DNA of 38,989 nucleotides from Rathayibacter sp. SD072 (lineage in GTDB: Bacteria; Actinomycetota; Actinomycetes; Actinomycetales; Microbacteriaceae). Shown piece by piece: positions 15,819 through 23,451 of this stretch. The position numbers were made by a program, and so were the translations under genes. The notes below the pieces were generated by a model. It did no database searches. It was given only the letters and a program-made list of their open reading frames with translations, and was not told where the DNA came from. The stretch spans positions 1-38,989 of the forward strand of contig NZ_JADILJ010000037.1 of assembly GCF_017355185.1 (NCBI RefSeq), given 5' to 3'. Every line of letters begins with the position of its first letter. The first letter of the stretch is position 1.

Positions 15819-16922
15819 GTGAGAATCTCGCGTCTCGGCCAGGCGGCCGTCGTCGCCGCCGTCGCAGCGATCACTCTGACCTCGTGCGCAGCCAACGAAG
15901 GGGGCGCCTCCGCAGGCGGGTCCTCCGAGTCGGCGTCCGGCAGCAGCCTCGAGGGCACGCTCAACGGCATCGGCGCCTCGTCGCAGGGGTCGGCCCAGGA
16001 GGCCTGGGTCGCCGCCTTCCAGACGGAGAACCCCGGCGTCACCATCAACTACTCGCCCGACGGCTCGGGCGCGGGCCGCGAGGCGTTCATCGCCGGCGGC
16101 GCCGACTTCGCCGGCTCGGACCGCGCGCTGAAGCTCGAGGAGCTCGACGGCTCCTTCGGCAAGTGCGCCGAGGGCACCTCCGCCATCGACGTCCCCGCCT
16201 ACATCTCCCCCATCGCCCTGGTCTTCAAGGTCGACGGCGTGGACGAGCTCAACCTCGACGCGGCCACCGCCGCGGGCATCTTCAAGGGCACCATCACCAA
16301 GTGGAACGCCCCCGAGATCACCGCGCTCAACCCCGACGCGACTCTCCCGGACGCCAACATCACCGCCGTGCACCGCTCGGACGACTCGGGCACCACCGAG
16401 AACTTCGCCGCGTACCTCAACGCGACCGCCCCCGACGTGTGGGACGCGGAGCCGGACGGCGTCTGGCCCTACGAGGGCGGCGAGGCGGCCCAGGGCACCT
16501 CGGGCGTCATCGACACCGTGACCAACGGCACCAACACCATCGGCTACGCCGACGCGTCGCGCGCCGGTGACCTCGGCACCGCGAAGATCAAGGTCGGCGA
16601 GGAGTTCGTCGAGTACTCCCCCGAGGCCGCTGCCGCGATCGTCGACGCCTCGCCCGAGGCGACCGACCGTCCCGAGAACGACATCGTGTACGACATCGAC
16701 TACTCCACCGAGGAGTCGGGCGTCTACCCGGTCGTCCTGGTCAGCTATCTCATCGCCTGCCAGGAGTACCAGGACCCCGCGACGGCTGAGCTCGTCAAGG
16801 CGTACCTTGGCTACGTGACCAGCGAGGCCGGTCAGGAGGAGGCCGCGACCTCCGCCGGGGCCGCCCCGCTCTCGTCCGAGCTGTCGACCCAGGTCGCCAC
16901 CGCGATCGAGTCCATCAAGTAG
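15819..16922 (+). CDS. pstS: Phosphate-binding lipoprotein PstS
   Basis: A 367-residue substrate-binding protein of the Pst ABC importer. The signal peptide ends in a lipobox LTSC with acylated C23 (VAAVAAITLTSCAANEGG), so it is tethered outside the membrane, followed by a Gly/Ser linker. The phosphate-binding loops are visible: IGASSQGSAQEAWVAAF, YSPDGSGAGREAF, FAGSDRAL and HRSDDSGTTENFAAYL. I chose GTG 15819 because GAAAGGGA lies 5 nt upstream and it gives a compact signal peptide; in-frame ATG 15792 is less likely. First gene of pstSCAB, preceded by a canonical Pho box and followed by a strong hairpin before pstC. Confidence 0.96.
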   Translation: MRISRLGQAAVVAAVAAITLTSCAANEGGASAGGSSESASGSSLEGTLNGIGASSQGSAQEAWVAAFQTENPGVTINYSPDGSGAGREAFIAGGADFAGSDRALKLEELDGSFGKCAEGTSAIDVPAYISPIALVFKVDGVDELNLDAATAAGIFKGTITKWNAPEITALNPDATLPDANITAVHRSDDSGTTENFAAYLNATAPDVWDAEPDGVWPYEGGEAAQGTSGVIDTVTNGTNTIGYADASRAGDLGTAKIKVGEEFVEYSPEAAAAIVDASPEATDRPENDIVYDIDYSTEESGVYPVVLVSYLIACQEYQDPATAELVKAYLGYVTSEAGQEEAATSAGAAPLSSELSTQVATAIESIK

Positions 16923-16939
16923 CACCCCCCGCGCGAATC

Positions 16940-16967
16940 GGCCCCGGACCCTCACCGGTCCGGGGCC
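16940..16967 (+). terminator. Intercistronic hairpin between pstS and pstC
   Basis: A perfect 11-bp stem, GGCCCCGGACC (16940-16950) and GGTCCGGGGCC (16957-16967), with a 6-nt loop and no T tract. It probably acts as a partial terminator or a 3'-end stabiliser, so that more PstS than PstCAB is made. Confidence 0.65.
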
Positions 16968-17015
16968 GTCTCGCGGCTCGGCCCCCTCCCCCACACCGAA
17001 CGCAGGGAACCCACC

Positions 17016-17960
17016 ATGAGCACCGCAGAGCGGCCCGTCGGCGCCATCAAGGCGAAGCAGCGTCCGGCCGACCGGATCTTCGCCGGGTCGGCAGTCGCCT
17101 CCGGCACGCTGATCCTCGTCATCCTCGCCGCCGTCGCCCTCTTCCTGGTCGTGCAGTCGATCCCCGCGCTCACCGCGCCGGCCGACGACATCTCCGGCGG
17201 CGCCGGCTTCTGGGCCTACGTCGGGCCCCTGGTCTTCGGCACGGTCTACGCCGCGGCCCTGGCCCTCGTCATCGCCGTCCCGATCTCGATCGGCATCGCG
17301 CTCTTCATCTCGCACTACGCCCCGCGCCGTCTCGCGCAGGGCCTGGGCTACGTGATCGACCTGCTGGCCGCCGTGCCGTCGGTCGTCTTCGGCCTCTGGG
17401 GCATCACGGTCCTCGCCCCCTTCGTCCAGCCCTTCTACACGTTCCTCACGAACGCCTTCGGCTGGTTCCCGCTCTTCTCCGGTCCCGTCTCGGGCACCGG
17501 CCGCACGATCCTCACCGTCGCGCTGGTCCTCGCCGTGATGATCCTGCCGATCGTCACGGCGATCTCGCGCGAGGTCTTCCTCCAGACACCGACCCTGCAC
17601 GAGGAGGCGGCGCTCGCGCTCGGCGCGACCCGCTGGGAGATGGTCCGCACCGCGGTCCTCCCCTTCGGCCGCCCCGGCATCATCTCGGCCTCGATGCTCG
17701 GCCTCGGCCGCGCGCTGGGCGAGACGATGGCCGTCGCCATCGTCCTCTCGCCGTCCTTCGTCGTGAACTTCGCCCTGCTGCAGTCGACCAACTCCAACAC
17801 GGTCGCCGCGAACATCGCGCTGAGCTTCCCCGAGGCCTACGGCCTCAAGATCAACGAGCTGATCGCCTCCGGCCTGATGCTCTTCGCCATCACGCTCATC
17901 GTGAACATGCTGGCCCGCTACATCATCAACCGCCGCAAGGCCTTCTCGGGAGCGAACTGA
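17016..17960 (+). CDS. pstC: Phosphate ABC transporter permease PstC
   Basis: A 314-residue inner-membrane permease with about six helices. The first is at ILVILAAVALFLVVQSIPAL. The permease segment includes YVIDLLAAVPSVVFGLWGI, and the EAA loop that contacts PstB is seen in HEEAALALGATRWEMVRTAVLPFGRPGI, followed by GLGRALGETMAVAIVL. ATG 17016 has AGGGAA about 8 nt upstream. Its stop overlaps the pstA start by one base (TGATG), so pstC and pstA are translationally coupled. Confidence 0.96.
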   Translation: MSTAERPVGAIKAKQRPADRIFAGSAVASGTLILVILAAVALFLVVQSIPALTAPADDISGGAGFWAYVGPLVFGTVYAAALALVIAVPISIGIALFISHYAPRRLAQGLGYVIDLLAAVPSVVFGLWGITVLAPFVQPFYTFLTNAFGWFPLFSGPVSGTGRTILTVALVLAVMILPIVTAISREVFLQTPTLHEEAALALGATRWEMVRTAVLPFGRPGIISASMLGLGRALGETMAVAIVLSPSFVVNFALLQSTNSNTVAANIALSFPEAYGLKINELIASGLMLFAITLIVNMLARYIINRRKAFSGAN

Positions 17961-19075
17961 TGGTCACCATGACGACTCCTCCTCGCCAGCGCCGCCGCGT
18001 CGAGGACGCCGCTCCCGCGGTGACGAACACCCTCACCAGCGGGCAGCTGCCCAAGTGGGCCCCCCTCGCGCTCCTGGTCGGCAGCATCGCCCTGATGGCC
18101 GTCGTCTACGGGCTCCTCGCGGTCAGCGGAGTGACCGCCGGCTTCGACGTCGTCGGCACCGTCTTCTTCGGCGCCGTGCTCTACACCGTGTCGGTGTTCG
18201 TGCTCGCCCGACTGGTGGAGGGCGCCCGCCGCGCCACCGACCGGGTCGTCACGACGCTCGTCACCGCCGCGTTCATCGTCGCGCTGATCCCGCTGATCTC
18301 GCTGATGTACACCGCGATCACCGCCGGCGCCGCGCGCTTCGACCTCCTCTTCTTCACCTCCTCGATGCGCAACGTCGTCGGCGAGGGCGGCGGCGCGCTG
18401 CACGCGATCATGGGCACGCTCATCATCACGGCGCTCGCGGCGGTCATCTCGATCCCGATCGGCCTGATGACGGCCATCTACCTGGTCGAGTACGGCCGGG
18501 GCGCGCTCGCCCGCGGCATCACCTTCTTCGTGGACGTCATGACGGGCATCCCGTCGATCGTCGCCGGCCTGTTCGCCTACGCCCTGCTGGTGCTGTTCTT
18601 CGAGCCGGGCGTCCGCATGGGCTTCGGCGGCGCGATCGCCCTCTCGGTGCTGATGATCCCCGTGGTCGTCCGCTCGACCGAGGAGATGCTGCGCCTCGTC
18701 CCGAACGAGCTGCGCGAGGCGTCCTTCGCCCTCGGCGTGCCGAAGTGGCTGACCGTCCTGAAGATCGTCCTCCCCACCTCCATCGCCGGCATCGTGACGG
18801 GCGTCATGCTCTCGATCGCCCGCGTCATCGGCGAGACGGCCCCGCTGCTCATCGTCGCCGGCTTCACGCAGTCGATGAACTACAACCCGTTCGACGACCG
18901 GATGATGACCCTCCCGGTCTACGTCTTCCGCCAGTACGCGGACCAGGGCTCCGACGCCGCCGCCTACATCGACCGGGCCTGGACGGGCGCGCTCGTCCTC
19001 ATCCTGATCGTCATGCTCCTCAACCTGCTCGCACGCCTGGTCGCGCGCATCTTCGCCCCCAAGCTCGGCCGCTAA
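17960..19075 (+). CDS. pstA: Phosphate ABC transporter permease PstA
   Basis: A 371-residue permease, longer than E. coli PstA because of an N-terminal cytoplasmic tail (about 1-33) and two additional hydrophobic segments before the core. The conserved stretch FFVDVMTGIPSIVAGLFAY and the EAA loop LREASFALGVPKWLTVLKIVLPTSIAGI are present, followed by ARVIGETAPLLIVAGF. It pairs with PstC to form the channel. The start overlaps pstC by one base and the stop is 15 bp before pstB. Confidence 0.96.
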   Translation: MVTMTTPPRQRRRVEDAAPAVTNTLTSGQLPKWAPLALLVGSIALMAVVYGLLAVSGVTAGFDVVGTVFFGAVLYTVSVFVLARLVEGARRATDRVVTTLVTAAFIVALIPLISLMYTAITAGAARFDLLFFTSSMRNVVGEGGGALHAIMGTLIITALAAVISIPIGLMTAIYLVEYGRGALARGITFFVDVMTGIPSIVAGLFAYALLVLFFEPGVRMGFGGAIALSVLMIPVVVRSTEEMLRLVPNELREASFALGVPKWLTVLKIVLPTSIAGIVTGVMLSIARVIGETAPLLIVAGFTQSMNYNPFDDRMMTLPVYVFRQYADQGSDAAAYIDRAWTGALVLILIVMLLNLLARLVARIFAPKLGR

Positions 19076-19090
19076 CCCGAAGGATCTCCG

Positions 19091-19870
19091 TTGTCCAAGC
19101 GCATCGAAGTCAACGACCTCAACGTCTACTACAGCAAGTTCCTCGCGGTCGAGGGAGTCGGGCTCACCATCGAGCCCCGCACCGTCACCGCCTTCATCGG
19201 GCCCTCCGGCTGCGGCAAGTCGACCTTCCTCCGCACGCTCAACCGCATGCACGAGGTCATCCCCGGCGCCTACGTCGACGGCGAGGTGCTGATCGACGGG
19301 AACAACCTCTACGGACCCGGCGTCGACCCGGTCCTCGTCCGCCGCCAGGTCGGCATGGTCTTCCAGCGGCCGAACCCGTTCCCGACGATGTCCATCCGGG
19401 ACAACGTGCTGGCGGGCGTCAAGCTCAACAACCGTCGCATCAGCAAGAGCGACGCGGACGACCTGGTCGAGAAGTCGCTCCAGGGCGCGAACCTCTGGAA
19501 CGAGGTGAAGGACCGTCTCGAGAAGCCCGGCTCCGGTCTCTCGGGCGGGCAGCAGCAGCGTCTGTGCATCGCCCGCGCGATCGCCGTCTCCCCCGACGTC
19601 CTCCTGATGGACGAGCCCTGCTCGGCGCTCGACCCGATCTCGACCCTCGCGATCGAGGACCTCATCGAGGAGCTCAAGAACGAGTACACGATCGTGATCG
19701 TGACGCACAACATGCAGCAGGCCTCCCGCGTCTCGGACCGCACCGCGTTCTTCAACATCGCGGGCACCGGCAAGCCGGGCAAGCTCATCGAGTACGACGA
19801 CACCGCGACGATGTTCTCGCGCCCGTCCGTCCAGGCCACCGAGGACTACGTCTCGGGCCGCTTCGGCTGA
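19091..19870 (+). CDS. pstB: Phosphate ABC transporter ATPase PstB
   Basis: A 259-residue ATPase energising phosphate import and contacting PhoU for signalling. Walker A is GPSGCGKST (37-45), the Q loop lies in [16 protein letters not shown], the ABC signature is LSGGQQQRL, Walker B is [13 protein letters not shown] and the switch His is in [10 protein letters not shown]. The start codon is TTG 19091, fixed by AAGGAT about 6 nt upstream and by alignment to the family N-terminus ([13 protein letters not shown]). TTG is rare beside the ATG and GTG starts in this window. Last gene of pstSCAB, followed by a very strong hairpin. Confidence 0.97.
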   Translation: MSKRIEVNDLNVYYSKFLAVEGVGLTIEPRTVTAFIGPSGCGKSTFLRTLNRMHEVIPGAYVDGEVLIDGNNLYGPGVDPVLVRRQVGMVFQRPNPFPTMSIRDNVLAGVKLNNRRISKSDADDLVEKSLQGANLWNEVKDRLEKPGSGLSGGQQQRLCIARAIAVSPDVLLMDEPCSALDPISTLAIEDLIEELKNEYTIVIVTHNMQQASRVSDRTAFFNIAGTGKPGKLIEYDDTATMFSRPSVQATEDYVSGRFG

Positions 19871-19881
19871 TCCTCCGCCAC

Positions 19882-19927
19882 GACGACGAGAGCCGCACTC
19901 CCCTCGGGGCGTGCGGCTCTCGTCGTC
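19882..19927. terminator. Bidirectional terminator, pstB/anti-sigma gap
   Basis: A perfect 17-bp stem, 19882-19898 against 19911-19927 (GACGACGAGAGCCGCAC and its complement), with an inner CCCC/GGGG pairing in the 12-nt loop. It lies between the stops of two convergent operons and should stop both. Confidence 0.85.
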
Positions 19928-19942
19928 TCAGGAGGTCCGGTG

Positions 19943-20782
19943 TCAGGCGGTCTCGATCGCCAGGATCGGCTCGGTGGTCGGGGTGTCCGATCCGCCCTCG
20001 TCCTCGACGGTGACGGCGACGACGGCGCCCTCGGCCATCGTGCCCTCGAGTGGTGCGACCGTGCGGCCGTCTCCGCCCTCGAACAGGCCGGCGGCCACGG
20101 GACCCGAGGAGTCGATGTACCAGAGCTCGTAGGTCTTGCCGTCGGGCAGCGGAGCGAGATCGTCGACGACGAGCGCCGAGCGTCCCAGCGAGCTCGACCA
20201 GACCAGCGTGGCGGACTCGCCCGAGGCGACCGTGGCGGTCGACTCCTGCGCGTCGGGAGCGCTGCGGATCTGCTCGAGTGCGGTCAGCTCCTGGTTCTGG
20301 CCCGATCCCGGCGAGAGGACGGACGGCAGCGTGACTCCGCCGACCACGATCACCGCGGCGGCGGCCGCAGCGGACAGGTAGACCGCCGGTCGCGTGAACC
20401 AGCGCCCGCGGGCCTTGGCCTCGGCGCCGTGGCGACCGGACGCGGACGGGGGCACCGCGGCCGCCTCCCGCTCGGGCTCGACGGCGTGGAGTCGAGGTGC
20501 CCCGGTCTGCTCGACGGGATCCTCGCGCGGAAGCTGCGGCGTGGTGGCGATGAGCGCCATCAGGTCGGCCTTCAGGGCCGGCGACGGCGCCACCGCGGGC
20601 GCGTCGTCGGCGAGCGCCTCGGCCACGGCCGAGAACTCCTCCGCCTCGGCTCGCGCCTCGGGGTGCTCCGCCAGGTACTGCTCGTAGCGGGCCTGCTCGC
20701 GCGGAGTCAGGATGCCGAGGGCGTGGCCGGCGGCGAGGTCACGGGGATCCTCCGCCTCGTCGGGTCGAAGCGCATCGGTCAC
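19943..20782 (-). CDS. rskA: RskA-like anti-sigma factor
   Basis: A 279-residue single-pass membrane protein. The N-terminal cytoplasmic sigma-binding domain (about 1-75, with LAAGHALGILTPREQARYEQYLAEHPEA) lacks the zinc-ligand Cys pair of ZAS factors, as in RskA. A linker rich in P, E and A leads to one membrane helix (about 132-151, VYLSAAAAAAVIVVGGVTL). The extracellular RskA domain (about 160-279) includes LVVDDLAPLPDGKTYELWYID. It starts at GTG 20782, overlapping the sigma-factor stop as GTGA. In relatives, intramembrane proteolysis of RskA releases SigK; that mechanism is inferred here. Confidence 0.87.
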   Translation of the reverse strand: MTDALRPDEAEDPRDLAAGHALGILTPREQARYEQYLAEHPEARAEAEEFSAVAEALADDAPAVAPSPALKADLMALIATTPQLPREDPVEQTGAPRLHAVEPEREAAAVPPSASGRHGAEAKARGRWFTRPAVYLSAAAAAAVIVVGGVTLPSVLSPGSGQNQELTALEQIRSAPDAQESTATVASGESATLVWSSSLGRSALVVDDLAPLPDGKTYELWYIDSSGPVAAGLFEGGDGRTVAPLEGTMAEGAVVAVTVEDEGGSDTPTTEPILAIETA

Positions 20783-21339
20783 CGGGTCACCCCCATCTCT
20801 TCTCGAAGTCTGATCATTCCATCGCGCAGGCGCGTCTTCACGGTACCGACGGGGCACTGCAGGATCCCCGCGATCTCGCTGTGCGAGTATCCGCCGTAGT
20901 ACGCCAGCTGCAGCGCCTGCCGCTGCAGCTCCGTCAAGCGGCCCATGGCGGCCGCGACCTTCTCGTGCTCAAGAGACACCTCCGCCTGCTCGGCGACCTG
21001 GTCGTAGTCACGACCGAGATCCCGGATTCCGATGCGGACGTCCCTGTCGCGGCCCGCTTGGGCCGCGCGTACCCTGTCGATGGCCCTGCGGTGTGCCATC
21101 GTGAGGATCCAGGTCGTCGCGCTTCCTTTATTCGGAGCGAAGCGTGCAGCGGTTTGCCAGATCTCGAGGAACACCTCCTGGGTCACCTCCTCGGACTGCG
21201 CGCGGTCGACGAGGACGCGGGTGACGAGCCCGAGGACCCGCGAGGCGGTGAGGTCGTAGAGCTCGGCGAAGGCCGCCTGGTCGGCTGCGGCGACGCGCTC
21301 GAGGAGCGTGCCGAGATCGGTCGTCGTCCCGTCGCTCAT
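20779..21339 (-). CDS. sigK: SigK-like ECF sigma factor
   Basis: A 186-residue extracytoplasmic-function sigma factor. Region 2 (about 20-95) has AFAELYDLTASRVLGLV, the core-binding EEVTQEVFLEIWQTAARF and the -10-reading TWILTMAHRRAIDRVR. Region 4 (about 130-182) has LTELQRQALQLAYYGGYSHSEIAGIL and VGTVKTRLRDGMIRLR. It is held by the membrane anti-sigma factor encoded next. ATG 21339 overlaps the upstream membrane protein stop as ATGA. SigK and RskA are paired in Mycobacterium, where they control secreted proteins; the targets here are unknown. Confidence 0.9.
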   Translation of the reverse strand: MSDGTTTDLGTLLERVAAADQAAFAELYDLTASRVLGLVTRVLVDRAQSEEVTQEVFLEIWQTAARFAPNKGSATTWILTMAHRRAIDRVRAAQAGRDRDVRIGIRDLGRDYDQVAEQAEVSLEHEKVAAAMGRLTELQRQALQLAYYGGYSHSEIAGILQCPVGTVKTRLRDGMIRLREEMGVTR

Positions 21340-21773
21340 CCGCGCTGCCCCGCCCGGGCCCTGCGCTGGAAGCCCTGCGCCACGGAGGAGACCACGATCG
21401 ACACGGCTGCGACGATCACGAGGACCTCGATCGGGTGCACCACGAAGCGGATGTCGATCGCGAGGGCTCCGAGATCCAGCGGCGCGGGGGCGGACAGCCG
21501 GGGCGAGAGCCAGAGGGCGATCAGCCCGGCGGCCCCGGCGGTGAGAGCCGGGTAGGTGCGCGGACGGATGAGCACCCAGAGGCCGGCGATCACGTCGAGG
21601 ATCGCCAGCGAGCGCATCACCGCCCCCTGCGAGACCGTGAGGCCCCCGCCGAGGAGGGCGCCGTCCGCGCCGTCGACGAGCGGGGCGCCGAGGAAGTACA
21701 GGACGGCGGCGACGAGGAGGCCGATCCCGGCCCACCACCGCGCGCCTCTCCGGAACGCGGTGCGGTTCTTCAT
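21336..21773 (-). CDS. Four-helix membrane protein of sigma operon
   Basis: A 145-residue membrane protein read just ahead of the ECF sigma gene and overlapping it by 4 nt. Hydrophobic helices lie near 12-30 (ARWWAGIGLLVAAVLYFLGA), 50-68 (VMRSLAILDVIAGLWVLI), 72-86 and 108-126 (VLVIVAAVSIVVSSVAQ). ATG 21773 is chosen because the basic MKNRTAFRRGARWW leader is a natural N-terminus; the frame is open further upstream but that part looks noncoding. I do not recognise the family. Strict coupling to sigK-rskA suggests it takes part in the signal that releases the sigma factor, or is its conserved companion. Confidence 0.65.
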   Translation of the reverse strand: MKNRTAFRRGARWWAGIGLLVAAVLYFLGAPLVDGADGALLGGGLTVSQGAVMRSLAILDVIAGLWVLIRPRTYPALTAGAAGLIALWLSPRLSAPAPLDLGALAIDIRFVVHPIEVLVIVAAVSIVVSSVAQGFQRRARAGQRG

Positions 21774-22050
21774 CGGGATCGCGCCTGTCTGTCGAGGACT
21801 GTGACGTGCTGTGCGGAACGGCCGTCTCCGGCCGCCCGTCACCGGGCCCTCGCTTCCTCGCTCACGAGCGGGGAGAAGGGGCCGGACCGCAGGAACGCCT
21901 CTCGGCGCGAGGCCGCTCGAAGCGGCTATAAGTGGAGCCCGGGGTTACTGCGATCCGGCCGTACCCAGTGTAACCACTGCCCCCGGGGTGCTCGCGAGGC
22001 GCGTTCGCGGGCGGTGAACGGGGTTGCGGCCGGCGGCGGCCGAGTGCGGG
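21774..22050 (-). promoter_or_regulatory. Leader region of sigK operon
   Basis: No gene was found here. On the minus strand, TACACT (21974-21969) is a possible -10 for the sigma operon. A small hairpin, GCCGCT/AGCGGC (21912-21917/21921-21926), lies further downstream. GGTTAC (21943-21948) and GTAACC (21970-21975) form an inverted repeat over the promoter and might be an operator. There is a single GTTCACC on the minus strand (22019-22013) without an 11-bp partner. Confidence 0.35.
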
Positions 22051-22680
22051 CTACTCGAGCGAGTCACTGCGCCAGAGGCGCGCGCAGCTGACGAGCTCGG
22101 CGGCGGTGGTCGAGAGTCGCAGTGCGCGGGTGGTGAGCTCGCTCGCCCGCGGTCCGTCGATCAGCTCGACGTCGTCGGCGACCGAGGCGGCTCCGGAGGC
22201 GCTCACGCGGCAGAAGGCGGCCGCGCGATCCAGCGCCACGGCGAAGTCGCCGTCGAACACCCCGCGCAGGATGCGATCCGCGAGCTCGGTGATCTCGGCC
22301 GGGCCGGTCGGCGTGCTGGCTCCGGCGACCACCGGATCGATCGTGGACGACAGCTCCACGCCCCGCTGGTACAGGAAGCTCGTGCTGTCGGGGTCCTGCC
22401 GGATGACGAGGCGCAGCAGGTAGATGCGCCAGAGCGCGCCCGGGAGGCTGGCCGCGCTCGAGCGCGCCCAGAGCTCGGCGAGGGCGTCGATGCCGTTGTG
22501 ATCGGTGTACTCGACGAGGCGGTCGATGATCACCGGGTCGGGATCGTTCCGGACGCGGCTGAGGAGCGCGATGGCCGTCTCATGGGCGACGCGGCTGATC
22601 TGCGCCGGGTCCTCTCCTCCCTGGAACGCCTCGAAGACGTGGGAGGGGAACTTGGTCGGCTTGTGGAAGCCGTCTGTCAT
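22051..22680 (-). CDS. Conserved actinobacterial protein, unknown function
   Basis: A 209-residue soluble protein, mostly helical by composition, with no signal peptide or membrane segment. Notable stretches are FHKPTKFPSHVFEAFQGGEDPAQISRVAHETA near the N-terminus, DHNGIDALAELWARSSAASLPGALWRIYLLRLVIR in the middle and CARLWRSDSLE at the end. ATG 22680 has GGAAGG about 8 nt upstream. I believe close relatives occur throughout Microbacteriaceae and are sometimes labelled as RNA polymerase subunits without support; I see no polymerase motif. It sits upstream of the SigK operon and divergent from tRNA-Lys. Confidence 0.75.
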   Translation of the reverse strand: MTDGFHKPTKFPSHVFEAFQGGEDPAQISRVAHETAIALLSRVRNDPDPVIIDRLVEYTDHNGIDALAELWARSSAASLPGALWRIYLLRLVIRQDPDSTSFLYQRGVELSSTIDPVVAGASTPTGPAEITELADRILRGVFDGDFAVALDRAAAFCRVSASGAASVADDVELIDGPRASELTTRALRLSTTAAELVSCARLWRSDSLE

Positions 22681-22834
22681 GGGGCCGCCTTCCGCGGTCG
22701 GTGGGCGGACGCGCGCGTCCGTCCGGTGGTGGAGGGGTTCGGTGAGGGTAACGCCCCCGGGTGCCCGAGTATGCCCCTCGACCTGCGCTCCCGCACGCCC
22801 GCGGGCCCCCGCTCCCGGGTCTCCGCGGGCGCGC

Positions 22835-22840
22835 TACCCT
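22835..22840 (+). promoter_or_regulatory. -10 element of tRNA-Lys
   Basis: TACCCT lies 9 nt before the mature tRNA 5' end, a spacing typical for a short-leader tRNA transcript. No good -35 is visible. Confidence 0.45.
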
Positions 22841-22849
22841 GGGACCCGC

Positions 22850-22922
22850 GGGCCTCTAGCTCAGTTGGCAGAGCAGCGGACTTTTAATCCGCGGGTCGTC
22901 GGTTCGAGCCCGACGGGGCCCA
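22850..22922 (+). tRNA. trnK: tRNA-Lys (anticodon UUU)
   Basis: A complete 73-nt cloverleaf. The acceptor stem pairs GGGCCTC (22850-22856) with GGGGCCC (22915-22921) with one G-U pair, and the discriminator is A22922. The D arm includes AGCTCAGTTGGCAGAGC. The anticodon stem GCGGA/TCCGC (22876-22880/22888-22892) encloses loop CTTTTAA with anticodon TTT at 22883-22885. The T arm is GTCGG-TTCGAGC-CCGAC. The terminal CCA is not encoded, as in many Actinomycetota. Confidence 0.97.
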
Positions 22923-22955
22923 CTCCCTCCCCCGCCGTCCGGGACCGCCGCCGCA

Positions 22956-22980
22956 CCGAGGCCGGCCGCTACGGCCTCGG
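22956..22980. terminator. Terminator hairpin after tRNA-Lys
   Basis: A perfect 9-bp stem, CCGAGGCCG (22956-22964) and CGGCCTCGG (22972-22980), with a 7-nt loop. It overlaps the end of the convergent DUF7882-like gene, so it can serve both directions. Confidence 0.55.
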
Positions 22981-23295
22981 CGGCTCCGGCACGGCGCTCG
23001 ACTCGGGCTCGCGGGTCACGACGACGCCGCGGTCGCCGTGGGCCGTCGCGAGCATCTCCCGGAGCCAGAGGTCGTTCAGGCGCGGCGGGCGTCCGCCGAC
23101 GAAGTGGAACTGCAGCGGGATGTGGGGCGAGATCCAGATCGTGACGCGTCCGGAGCCGCTCTCGACGGGCTTCACCCAGCTCAGGTAGAAGGTCTCCTGT
23201 CGGCGGAGCTTGCGACCGACGACGGCCTGGACGTGCGCCAGCACGCGGTCCTCGAACTCGTAGACGTCGGAGGAGGCGTAGATGAGCTGACCCAT
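22969..23295 (-). CDS. DUF7882-like small protein
   Basis: A 108-residue protein beginning MGQLIYASSDVYEFEDRVLAHVQAVVGRKLRRQETFYLSW, followed by GSGRVTIWISPHIPLQFHF and an RPPRLNDLWLREMLATA segment. This pattern matches small Microbacteriaceae proteins that databases have carried as ATP-dependent DNA ligase fragments and now class as DUF7882; no ligase motif (KxDG) is present, so that name is wrong for this gene. ATG 23295 is the family start. The upstream sequence has only a weak GGGAAA site. Function unknown. Confidence 0.7.
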   Translation of the reverse strand: MGQLIYASSDVYEFEDRVLAHVQAVVGRKLRRQETFYLSWVKPVESGSGRVTIWISPHIPLQFHFVGGRPPRLNDLWLREMLATAHGDRGVVVTREPESSAVPEPPRP

Positions 23296-23407
23296 GGAAC
23301 GATTTTCCCAGGGGTGCCGAATCGGTCCGTCGGGCTGGACACGGCGTGCCGTCCTGGGGCAGCCCCCCGATCGTGGGGGCCTTCGTCGGGGCGCTAGCGA
23401 TCTCGGC

Positions 23408-23425
23408 GGGGGAACGGAATCCCCC
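23408..23425 (+). promoter_or_regulatory. GGGGGA/TCCCCC hairpin upstream of 23452 gene
   Basis: GGGGGA (23408-23413) and TCCCCC (23420-23425) with a 6-nt loop lie 26 nt before the ATG and just before the GGAG ribosome site (23437-23440). It could be an operator or a 5' stabilising hairpin. Confidence 0.35.
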
Positions 23426-23451
23426 TGCACACCTCCGGAGCCGCAGCGACG

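Noticed and set aside
13181-17600. Very long minus-strand open frames opposite ppk, mutT1 and pstS
   Set aside because: They are opposite well-recognised genes, their translations are low-complexity (rich in R, G, D, E, V), and such shadows are expected at this GC content.
22013-22019. GTTCACC on the minus strand upstream of the sigK operon
   Set aside because: No partner repeat occurs 11 or 22 bp away on either side, so it is not a Pho box.
22969-23295. DNA ligase identity for the DUF7882-like protein
   Set aside because: It has only 108 residues and no ligase motif; the name seems to be an old annotation error.
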